Source of the DNA: Bifidobacteriaceae bacterium
GTDB taxonomy: Bacteria; Actinomycetota; Actinomycetes; Actinomycetales; WQXJ01
Length of the DNA: 12,210 bases
Direction: 5' to 3'
NCBI GenBank assembly: GCA_031278675.1
Contig: JAITJY010000382.1
Span: 1-12,210, forward strand
The first letter of the stretch is position 1, and the number at the start of each line of letters is the position of its first letter. Below the pieces are notes generated by a model that saw nothing but the letters and a program-made list of their open reading frames with translations, searched no databases and was not told the origin of the DNA. The translations under genes and the position numbers were made by a program. Positions 6,361 through 12,210 of this stretch are shown in pieces.

Positions 6361-7360
6361 GGTTGGTTGATTCCTGTCCCGGCGTGCCAGCCGCCTTGGC
6401 CGTCTCCGCCGTCTCCGCCGCCTTAGCCATCTCCGCCGCCTCAGCCGCGTTGGCCGCGTTGGCCGCGTTGGCCGTACCGGACGCCCTGGCCGTGCCGGAC
6501 GCCTTGGCTGTGCGCCGCAAGTTACGCAGACCTATGACACCCGCGAAGGCGAGACAACCAGAAGCCACCAGCAACACTGCTGGCAGTGGCGTCAGCACCG
6601 ATTCTTGAAGAACTAGGGTCCCGAGGGCTGCCGCCGTGATCGTGTCGGTGATGGTCAGTCCCGCGACCACGCTCGGGGCCGGCAACACCCGATGAGCCAT
6701 TTGGATATGGGAGCCGGAAATGACCGCCCCCGCCGCCGCGCCGAAGATGGCCACCAGCGGGCCCGGACGCATCAACGTTTCGGCCAGACCGTCCCGCAGC
6801 ACCAATCCGACCAGCACCTTAAGTACGGCCGTGATGGCACCGAATCCGATCGAACCGACTATCAAACCCGCCAAGCGCGCCGTCCGGTTGGTGCGGCTTT
6901 GCACCCACAACGCCATGACCAAGCCAACCGTGGCGCAACTCAATTGAACCGCGACCACGGCCCCAAGCTGGTGATCCAACGCGCTGCGCGGGTCGGGGCC
7001 GCGGTTGGCGGCGATCACCGCAATAAACCCGGCCAGCCCCACCAGGCACGCCATGATCGACAACCGCGCAACCCGGGTCGCCTCGACGCGCCCCGTCAGG
7101 GCGCTAAAAGTGGCGGAAGCAGCCAACCCGGCGATACTCATCGACTGGACAGCGCCAATCGGGGCGAGCGCCAACGCAATGAAGTTGGTACACACCGCTG
7201 TCGCCAACAGGGCCATTCCGAGGAGCCACTGCGGACTGGTGACAAAGGCGCGCCAGCCGCGCCCTGCGGTGTAAACCGCCCGTGACTGCAACTCAGAACC
7301 ACCCGCTAGGAGAAGAGCACCACCGAAGGCCACCGTCAACCCAAGGAGGAAACCCGCCAT
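6341..7360 (-). CDS. DMT/NIPA-like multi-helix membrane protein with Ala-rich repetitive tail
   Basis: Integral membrane protein of 339 residues with about nine hydrophobic segments, near 3-21, 44-64, 70-88, 98-118, 131-153, 162-187, 200-217, 228-250 and 258-278. The order and short loops resemble the drug/metabolite transporter superfamily, particularly NIPA-like proteins. The segment APIGAVQSMSIAGLAASATF (66-85) is typical of that fold. The substrate is unknown. After the last helix an Ala-rich hydrophilic tail (about 285-330) is built from repeats such as ASGTA and NAA, encoded by tandem 9-bp and 18-bp units. I chose ATG 7358-7360, after GGAGGGAGA, over an in-frame start at 7417, which would add 19 residues with no ribosome site. 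Its end overlaps the glycosyltransferase start by 20 bases, implying joint expression. A paired role such as glycoconjugate handling is inference only. Confidence 0.75.
   Translation of the reverse strand: MAGFLLGLTVAFGGALLLAGGSELQSRAVYTAGRGWRAFVTSPQWLLGMALLATAVCTNFIALALAPIGAVQSMSIAGLAASATFSALTGRVEATRVARLSIMACLVGLAGFIAVIAANRGPDPRSALDHQLGAVVAVQLSCATVGLVMALWVQSRTNRTARLAGLIVGSIGFGAITAVLKVLVGLVLRDGLAETLMRPGPLVAIFGAAAGAVISGSHIQMAHRVLPAPSVVAGLTITDTITAAALGTLVLQESVLTPLPAVLLVASGCLAFAGVIGLRNLRRTAKASGTARASGTANAANAANAAEAAEMAKAAETAETAKAAGTPGQESTNHACSVF
6402..6509. repeat. In-frame tandem repeats in the membrane-protein tail
   Basis: On the plus strand GTCTCCGCC occurs twice (6402-6419), GCGTTGGCC three times without a mismatch (6447-6473), and an 18-base unit beginning GTACCGGACG occurs twice with three differences (6474-6509). 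All units are multiples of three, so gain or loss changes tail length without shifting the frame. Confidence 0.85.
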
Positions 7361-7412
7361 GCTGAGTTCTCCCTCCTGACGTTGTTGGCTAGCGCACAGC
7401 GAAGCCGATTTG

Positions 7413-7421
7413 ACCATAGCA
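7413..7421 (-). promoter_or_regulatory. Candidate extended -10 promoter for the DMT and glycosyltransferase pair
   Basis: In the 93-base gap between the MFS stop and the DMT start, the minus strand reads TGCTATGGT, an extended -10 (TATGGT at 7418 to 7413). No good -35 lies 16-18 bases upstream. It could give the two downstream genes a transcript separate from polA and the MFS gene. Confidence 0.35.
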
Positions 7422-7453
7422 TGTTGCGGGCGTATGACCGGCGTACCACAGGA

Positions 7454-8665
7454 CTATTTCCCGGGGCGGTGCCGCGCCACCCGCCCACCGACCAGCACAA
7501 TGACGAGCGCCACCGCCAGGACCGCCGTTTGGACAGCGGTCATGTCACGTTGGGTGTCCCCCATCCAGGACAAGATTCCCATCACTCCCGCCGAGCAGGC
7601 CGATTGCACACAGCCGATCAACGCACTGGCCGCGCCGGCCGCTTCGCCGTGACGGGTCAACGCCAGCGCGGTGGCGTTGCCCGGCACAAACCCGTTGGTG
7701 AACAACAGCGCCGCCACGCCAGCGACCATGGGCCACAACCCGCCCACCCCAGCAATGGCCAAACCCAGCCCGGCGCCGGCCAAACCAAGTTCGATCGGCA
7801 ACACGAACACCAGCAGGCGCTCGGGCTGGAACCGGTAGACCAGCGCCGCGTTGGCCTGGGCGCCGCCCACCATGAAAAGCCCGCACAGCGCGAAAATCAA
7901 GCTGAACATTGCGGCGGATTGCCCGTATTCGACTTGCACCAAGAACGATGACGACAACACCCACGCCATCATCGCCGACATTGCCAGCCCCGGGATCAAA
8001 GCGAAACCCATAAACCGGTAGTCCCGCAACAACACCCAATAGGCCGCAAACGCCTGACCCAGACCCGTCGCGGCCGCGCGCACAGCGGGCGGGCGCGTAT
8101 CCGGCACACGCCAATAAATGAACGCCCCGAGTCCCACCCCGAACGCAGCGAGGAAAACGAACGTGTAGCGCCAGGTCCCGAGCCCGGCCAGGGCCGCGCC
8201 CAGGGTTGGCGCCAGCATTGGCGCCACGCCGATCACCAGCACAAGCTGCGACAACAGCTTCGCAGCCTTCGATCCCGCATGCAGATCGCGGACCATAGCC
8301 ATCGCGACCACCTGCGCGGAGGCGTTGCCGACGCCCTGGGCCACCCGCAAACCAATCAGCACCAAGATCGATGGCGTGAACACAATCCCGATCGAGGCCA
8401 CCACGTGCAGCACAATTCCCGCTAGCACCGGGATGCGGCGCCCGTAACGGTCCGACAACGGACCGATCACTAGCTGCCCTAAAGCCCCGCCAGCCAGCGT
8501 TGCTGTCACCGTGGTTTGCACCCAGGCGCGCGAGGCGCCGAGGTCGGCGGCAATATCTGGCATTGACGGCAGGTAGATGTCACCGGCCACCGCGCCGAGG
8601 GCCGCCATGGATCCGAGCAGACCGATCAGGCCGGCACGGCTGCGGGGAAGTTGCGGGTAGGGCAC
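7454..8665 (-). CDS. MFS transporter, Bcr/CflA drug-efflux type (DHA1)
   Basis: Proton-driven efflux protein of the major facilitator superfamily, 403 residues with twelve likely helices. DIYLPSMP (29-36) in helix 1 is the signature of the Bcr/CflA and DHA1 group. GPLSDRYGRR (68-77) is motif A between helices 2 and 3, RVAQGVGNAS (107-116) is motif B with Arg107, and VIGVAPMLAPTLGAAL (144-159) is the motif C region of antiporters. The actual substrate cannot be read from sequence. The start is GTG at 8663-8665, which keeps helix 1 whole, only 9 bases after the polA stop. There is no recognisable ribosome site before it, so translation may depend on ribosomes finishing polA. A later start at Met20 would cut helix 1 and is unlikely. 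Confidence 0.88.
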   Translation of the reverse strand: MPYPQLPRSRAGLIGLLGSMAALGAVAGDIYLPSMPDIAADLGASRAWVQTTVTATLAGGALGQLVIGPLSDRYGRRIPVLAGIVLHVVASIGIVFTPSILVLIGLRVAQGVGNASAQVVAMAMVRDLHAGSKAAKLLSQLVLVIGVAPMLAPTLGAALAGLGTWRYTFVFLAAFGVGLGAFIYWRVPDTRPPAVRAAATGLGQAFAAYWVLLRDYRFMGFALIPGLAMSAMMAWVLSSSFLVQVEYGQSAAMFSLIFALCGLFMVGGAQANAALVYRFQPERLLVFVLPIELGLAGAGLGLAIAGVGGLWPMVAGVAALLFTNGFVPGNATALALTRHGEAAGAASALIGCVQSACSAGVMGILSWMGDTQRDMTAVQTAVLAVALVIVLVGGRVARHRPGK

Positions 8666-8674
8666 TGAAAGAGT

Positions 8675-11350
8675 CTAGTGGGCTGCTTCACGCCAGGACG
8701 CGCCGGTGCCCACCGACACCGTCAGCGGGACTTTCAGGTGAGCTGCCCCAGCCATCTCGCGACGCAACACTGCTTCGACAACGTCTGACTCGGCATCGGC
8801 CACTTCGACGATCAACTCGTCGTGAACCTGCAACAACAGCCGTGACTTCAGGTCGGCTTGGCGAAATGCCGCGTCGACCCGGAGCATTGCCACCTTGATG
8901 ATGTCTGCGGCGCTGCCTTGGATCGGGGCGTTCAACGCCATCCGCTCGGCCATTTCGCGGCGCTGCCGGTTGTGACTGGTCAGGTCAGGCAGGTAGCGGC
9001 GGCGGCCCAAAATGGTCTCCGTGTAGCCGTCGGTGCGGGCCCGGGCCACCACCCCTTCCAGGTAGTGCTTGATCCCGCCGAACCGGGCGAAGTAGTCGTT
9101 GCGCAGCGCATCAGCCGCGCTTTGCGCAATGCCCAGTTGGCGCGACAAGCCGTACGCGCTGAGCCCGTAGGCCAGCCCGTAGCTCATCGCCTTGATAGAA
9201 CTGCGCTGGTCGGAGCTGACCTCCGCCGGGGTAATCCCGAACACACGGGCCGCCACGAAGCGGTGCAGGTCCTCGCCTTCGCCGAGAGCTTCGATCAGCG
9301 CCTGATCACCGGACAAATGTGCCATGATACGCATCTCGATCTGGGAATAGTCAGCGGTCATCAGCTCCGCGTAAGGCGCCCCAACCACAAAACAATGCCG
9401 CACCTGACGCCCAATCTGCGTGCGGCCCGGAATGTTCTGCAAGTTCGGATCAGACGAACTGAGCCGGCCAGTCGCAGCCACACTCTGCCCAAACGTGGTG
9501 TGAATGCGGCCATCATCCTGGATCGAACCCAACAGCGAATCCACCATCTGGCGCAATTTGATCGCGTCCCGATGCGCCAACAAATGCTCCAAGAACGGGT
9601 GACCCGTGCGCTTGAACAAGTCAGCGAGCGACTCGGCATCCGTCGAATAACCGGTCTTGGTGCGCCGCGTCTTAGGCATCTCAAGCTGTGCAAACAAGAC
9701 CTCTTGGAGGGCCTTCGGGCTGCCCAGGTTGACCTCCTGGCCGTCAATCGACTGATAGGCGCCGTAGGCGGCAGCCTCCACCCGGCGATCCAACTCATCG
9801 CGCAGCCCGCCCAACCGCGCTTGGTCCACCAGTATCCCCGCCCGCTCCATGCGAGCCAAGACCCCGGTCAACGGCTGCTCCAAGTCAACGAGGAGCGCAG
9901 TGGCGCTGCGCTGTTCGAGTTCCTTAGCCATCGGTTCAACCAGGTGCGCCACCGCCGCAGCCCGCGCTGCGGTACGCCGGTCCAAACCACTCCCCGCCAA
10001 ATCCAGCACACCTTGGCCGTCTTCTTGTTCAACCGCGAGCCGCTCACCCAGCAGCCGCTCCGTCAAGTCACCCAGTTCATAGCCGCGCTGATCCGGCCAG
10101 ATCAAATAGGCAGCCAGTTCCGTGTCGAACACCACCCCAGCCAACTCAAAACCGCTACCGGACAGTTCCTGCATGGCGCTTTTCGCGCCATGCACAGCCT
10201 TGGCGTAACCCCGGTCCGCCAAGTAGGCGGCCAGCGTCGCAGTGTCATCCTCCCCCAGCGCCACCAGATCCAGTTCCACCACCCGGCCATCCGGGAACGC
10301 CAGCGCCAGATTCCAGGCTTCGCCACCGCCCGGCGCCAACCGCCCCACCACCTCGATGGCGCCGGTCACACCGGGATAGTCGGCAATGAAATCCGCCAAA
10401 CCACCATCAGCGAGTACTTCAGGACGCATCGCTTCGCGGGCCTGAGACCCACCAGGCGCCAGCGGCACCTTCCCCCACACCCCAGATTCGTAAATCCGGT
10501 CCTTGATCCGCCCAAACTGGAGCGACGCAAACAACAACTCCAACTCTTCACGGTTGATTGCGCCCAGCACCAACTCCGTTGGACCGGCCGCCAGCGGCAC
10601 ATCCCGCCTAAGCTGATTCAACTGCCGGTTGAGTTTGACCTGGGCCAAGTTGGCCCGCAGGTTAGCGCCGACCACCCCCGGAACTTGGTCCGCCTGAGCC
10701 ACCAAATTATCCAAACTGCCGAATTGGGTCAGCCACTTCGCCGCCGTCACCTTGCCCACCTTCGGCACACCCGGCAAGTTGTCCGAGGTCTCACCGACCA
10801 GCGCCGCCAGATCCGGATAGCGCTCCGGGCCCACACCGTAGCGCCGCTCAACCTCTTGCGGAGTGATCAAAGCCATATCGGAGCCCTGTTGTTGCGGATA
10901 GAGGACCGTCACCCGCTCGGAGACCAACTGAAAAGTATCGCGATCCCCCGACATGACGTAAACGTCCATCCCCTCACCGGCGGCACGGTCCGCGAGAGTG
11001 GCCAGCACGTCATCGGCCTCTACATCAGCCTCCTCGAAGCAACGAATCCCGAGAGCCGCCAAAACCTCCTGGATCAGGGGAACCTGGCCCTGGAACTCCT
11101 CCGGCGTAGCGGAACGCGTCGCCTTGTATTCCGGGTAGATGTCCGTCCGAAACGAATGCCGCGACATGTCGAACGCCGCCGCCACATGCGTCGGTTTGAG
11201 CTGCCCCAACTGCCCGATCAGCATGTTCAAGAACCCGTAGACCGCGCCCACCGGCTCGCCCGTCGTGGTGGTCAAGTCTACTTTTTGCATCGCGTAAAAC
11301 GCGCGGTAGGCGACGGAGTGCCCGTCGATCAGCAACAGTTTGGAAGTCAC
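8675..11350 (-). CDS. polA: DNA polymerase I
   Basis: Repair and Okazaki-fragment polymerase, 891 residues. Domain order: 5'-nuclease (about 1-290) with acidic residues Asp9, Asp61, Glu111, Asp113, Asp114, Asp136, Asp138 and Asp190; a degenerate 3'-5' exonuclease-like domain (about 310-480); and the polymerase domain (about 485-891). Motif A is DYSQIEMR with Asp667, motif B has Arg716, Lys720, Tyr724 and Tyr728, and motif C is VHDE with Asp844. The 177-residue spacing between the two catalytic Asp equals that of E. coli Pol I. The usual DxE of exonuclease motif I is replaced by AIEVVG, and motifs II and III also lack their Asp, so proofreading should be absent, as in mycobacterial Pol I. The start is GTG at 11348-11350. 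A -10-like TAACCT ends 6 bases before it, suggesting a leaderless mRNA. Confidence 0.98.
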   Translation of the reverse strand: MTSKLLLIDGHSVAYRAFYAMQKVDLTTTTGEPVGAVYGFLNMLIGQLGQLKPTHVAAAFDMSRHSFRTDIYPEYKATRSATPEEFQGQVPLIQEVLAALGIRCFEEADVEADDVLATLADRAAGEGMDVYVMSGDRDTFQLVSERVTVLYPQQQGSDMALITPQEVERRYGVGPERYPDLAALVGETSDNLPGVPKVGKVTAAKWLTQFGSLDNLVAQADQVPGVVGANLRANLAQVKLNRQLNQLRRDVPLAAGPTELVLGAINREELELLFASLQFGRIKDRIYESGVWGKVPLAPGGSQAREAMRPEVLADGGLADFIADYPGVTGAIEVVGRLAPGGGEAWNLALAFPDGRVVELDLVALGEDDTATLAAYLADRGYAKAVHGAKSAMQELSGSGFELAGVVFDTELAAYLIWPDQRGYELGDLTERLLGERLAVEQEDGQGVLDLAGSGLDRRTAARAAAVAHLVEPMAKELEQRSATALLVDLEQPLTGVLARMERAGILVDQARLGGLRDELDRRVEAAAYGAYQSIDGQEVNLGSPKALQEVLFAQLEMPKTRRTKTGYSTDAESLADLFKRTGHPFLEHLLAHRDAIKLRQMVDSLLGSIQDDGRIHTTFGQSVAATGRLSSSDPNLQNIPGRTQIGRQVRHCFVVGAPYAELMTADYSQIEMRIMAHLSGDQALIEALGEGEDLHRFVAARVFGITPAEVSSDQRSSIKAMSYGLAYGLSAYGLSRQLGIAQSAADALRNDYFARFGGIKHYLEGVVARARTDGYTETILGRRRYLPDLTSHNRQRREMAERMALNAPIQGSAADIIKVAMLRVDAAFRQADLKSRLLLQVHDELIVEVADAESDVVEAVLRREMAGAAHLKVPLTVSVGTGASWREAAH

Positions 11351-11356
11351 GCCTCT

Positions 11357-11362
11357 AGGTTA
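11357..11362 (-). promoter_or_regulatory. Candidate -10 box for leaderless polA transcript
   Basis: Minus-strand TAACCT (11362 to 11357) matches TAnnnT and ends 6 bases before the polA GTG, placing the transcription start on or beside the start codon. AGAGG also lies there but only one base from GTG, too close to serve as a ribosome site. I see no good -35. Confidence 0.4.
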
Positions 11363-11385
11363 CGTGACACCGCGTTGCGAGGGGA

Positions 11386-11994
11386 TCAATCGGACAGGTC
11401 GGCGGCCTGGGCAATCACCGCGTCCGCGACTTCCCGCATGGTCAGGCGGCGGTTCATCGACGTCTTTTGGATCCAACGGAACGCTTCCGGCTCCGTCAAG
11501 TTCATCTTCGCCATCAACAGGCCCTTGGCCCGCTCAACCCGTTTGCGGGTCTCCAGGCGGTCTTCGATGTCGGCGACCTCGTCTTCCAGCCCGAGGATCT
11601 CATCATGCCGCGCAATCGCCAGTTCGATGGCGGGCAGCAGGTCAGCCCCCGTAAACGGTTTCACCACGAACGCCATAGCGCCCGCGTCCCGGGCCCGCTC
11701 AACGAGTTCCTTTTGCGAAAACGCCGTCAGCATCACCACCGGCGCCAGCCGGTCTTTCCCAATCTTTTCCGCCGCCGTCAACCCGTCCATCTTGGGCATC
11801 TTGATGTCCATCACCACGACGTCCGGCCGCAGTTCCTCAGCCAGTTCCACAGCTTCCTCGCCGTTCGAGGCCTCTCCCACCACGTCGAATCCTGCTTCGC
11901 GCAGGATTTCTACCGCATCCAACCGAATCAGCGCGTCATCTTCAGCCACCACTACACGGCGAGCTTGGCTATTGTTTTCCTTCTGCACACTCAC
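11386..11994 (-). CDS. pdtaR: ANTAR-domain response regulator, PdtaR type
   Basis: Cytoplasmic two-component regulator that, when phosphorylated, binds paired RNA hairpins through its ANTAR domain and affects transcription termination. From the GTG at 11992-11994 it has 202 residues. The receiver domain (about 12-128) has Asp19-Asp20, phospho-acceptor Asp63 in VVVMDIKMP, Thr90 and Lys112 in FVVKPF. A coiled linker (about 130-150) leads to the ANTAR domain (about 140-198) with RAKGLLMAKMNLTEPEAF and the three-helix pattern ending in AVIAQA. Domain order and length match mycobacterial PdtaR, whose kinase is PdtaS; no kinase gene is in this window. Frame-open sequence continues upstream to 12066 but runs through the tRNA, so that extension is rejected. 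A lone -10 box 7 bases before the GTG suggests a leaderless mRNA. It is divergent from the tRNA and 35 bases before polA. Confidence 0.92.
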   Translation of the reverse strand: MSVQKENNSQARRVVVAEDDALIRLDAVEILREAGFDVVGEASNGEEAVELAEELRPDVVVMDIKMPKMDGLTAAEKIGKDRLAPVVMLTAFSQKELVERARDAGAMAFVVKPFTGADLLPAIELAIARHDEILGLEDEVADIEDRLETRKRVERAKGLLMAKMNLTEPEAFRWIQKTSMNRRLTMREVADAVIAQAADLSD

Positions 11995-12000
11995 AGCATG

Positions 12001-12007
12001 TAGCCTA
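12001..12007. promoter_or_regulatory. Palindromic divergent -10 region, TAGCCTA
   Basis: The plus strand reads TAGCCT (12001-12006) and the minus strand TAGGCT (12007 to 12002), both TAnnnT. Minus-strand spacing to the response-regulator GTG is 7 bases, as in a leaderless start. Plus-strand spacing to the tRNA 5' end is 14 bases, allowing a short trimmed leader. Neither side has a clear -35. TAGTGT at 12006-12011 is an alternative -10 for the tRNA. Confidence 0.45.
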
Positions 12008-12020
12008 GTGTGCGAACCAA

Positions 12021-12097
12021 GCCCTGGTGGCCCAATTGGCAGAGGCAGTCGGCTCAAACCCGGCACGGTGTGGGTTCGAGTCCCACCCAGGGCACCA
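12021..12097 (+). tRNA. tRNA with CAA anticodon (Leu), short variable loop, CCA encoded
   Basis: A 77-base cloverleaf. The acceptor stem GCCCTGG pairs perfectly with CCAGGGC, then A73 and an encoded CCA (12095-12097). The D-arm is GCC/GGC with an 11-base loop containing GG, the layout usual for leucine tRNAs. The anticodon stem GTCGG/CCGGC (one T-G pair) encloses CTCAAAC, giving CAA at 12055-12057, which reads UUG. The T-arm is GTGGG, TTCGAGT, CCCAC. Between the anticodon and T stems only 5 bases (ACGGT) remain, whereas bacterial leucine tRNAs normally have a long paired variable arm. Leu identity rests on anticodon, D-arm and A73; the short variable loop is the odd element. It is a real tRNA by structure. 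Confidence 0.9.
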
Positions 12098-12135
12098 AAG
12101 TGGAACAGTTCAAACCTGGTGCGACATCTGCGTTT

Positions 12136-12167
12136 GGGTGGGATGCGGGTTGTTGGGCTGGCGGGGG
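12136..12167 (+). other. Canonical G-quadruplex motif downstream of the tRNA
   Basis: Runs of three or more G occur at 12136-12138, 12140-12142, 12147-12149, 12155-12157 and 12163-12167, with loops of 1, 4, 5 and 5 bases, satisfying the usual four-tract rule with a spare tract. It lies in the 113-base segment after the tRNA (12098-12210), where I see no convincing gene or intrinsic terminator. An ATG at 12143 opens a frame to the edge, too short to call. Confidence 0.55.
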
Positions 12168-12210
12168 TGTGGTTGTGGCGTGGTGCCGCCTCGGGCAGTT
12201 CCCCTGCTTC

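Noticed and set aside
5188..6426. 412-codon plus-strand open frame opposite the glycosyltransferase
   Set aside because: Rich in Arg, Gln and His as expected for an antisense frame; no recognisable domain, whereas the minus-strand gene has full GT-B motifs.
6692..7285. Plus-strand open frame opposite the DMT-like membrane protein
   Set aside because: Composition dominated by Arg, Gln and Asn, the complement of hydrophobic codons; a shadow frame.
7361..7417. Earlier start for the DMT-like gene adding 19 residues
   Set aside because: The extra residues are polar and unlike the family, while ATG 7358-7360 has a clear GGAGGGAGA site.
11995..12066. Upstream extension of the ANTAR regulator by 24 residues to an ATG at 12066
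   Set aside because: It would read antisense through much of the tRNA gene, adds residues not seen before receiver domains, and has no ribosome site.
12143..12210. Possible start of a plus-strand gene running off the right edge
   Set aside because: Only 22 codons, no properly spaced ribosome site, no recognisable sequence; cannot be supported.
1..12210. Search for mobile elements, CRISPR arrays, prophage genes and defence systems
   Set aside because: No transposase, integrase, terminal inverted repeats, spaced direct-repeat array or att-like duplication of the tRNA 3' end was seen; the gene order looks like stable core chromosome.

Overview
This is a high-GC stretch of an actinobacterial chromosome. 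The evidence is the gene content: a SufR-SufB-SufD-Rieske-SufC-SufS iron-sulfur cluster operon, a DNA polymerase I with degenerate proofreading residues, and a response regulator with an ANTAR RNA-binding domain. GTG starts and short upstream regions with a lone -10 box also fit. The genus cannot be fixed from sequence alone. All protein genes I can support lie on the minus strand and read from right to left. The only plus-strand gene is a tRNA at the right edge.

Right edge (about 11350-12210): a tRNA with anticodon CAA (12021-12097) diverges from an ANTAR response regulator of the PdtaR type (11386-11994). The two appear to share a short promoter region built on a palindromic -10 box. Beyond the tRNA lie 113 bases without a supportable gene, containing a canonical G-quadruplex motif. 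Middle (5149-11350): polA, then a Bcr/CflA-type MFS transporter 9 bases after it. Next come a nine-helix DMT/NIPA-like membrane protein with a repetitive Ala-rich tail and a family 4 glycosyltransferase whose start overlaps that tail.

Left half (1-5041): the suf operon. It begins with the Fe-S-sensing repressor SufR, whose promoter carries a CAAC-N3-GTTG palindrome between its -35 and -10 boxes. It continues through sufB, sufD, a Rieske-type ferredoxin, sufC and the N-terminal half of sufS, which runs off the left edge. Genes overlap or nearly touch (4-nt overlap, 1-nt gap, 4-nt gap, 14-nt overlap, 26-nt overlap), so they are very likely co-translated. SufS supplies sulfur, SufBCD is the ATP-driven scaffold, and SufR adjusts expression to Fe-S status.

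Most of the window is ordinary chromosomal housekeeping DNA. I found no mobile element, CRISPR array, prophage or defence system. The points most worth a second look are the short-variable-loop CAA tRNA, its back-to-back promoter with the ANTAR gene, the candidate SufR operator, and the repeat-encoded tail of the DMT protein.
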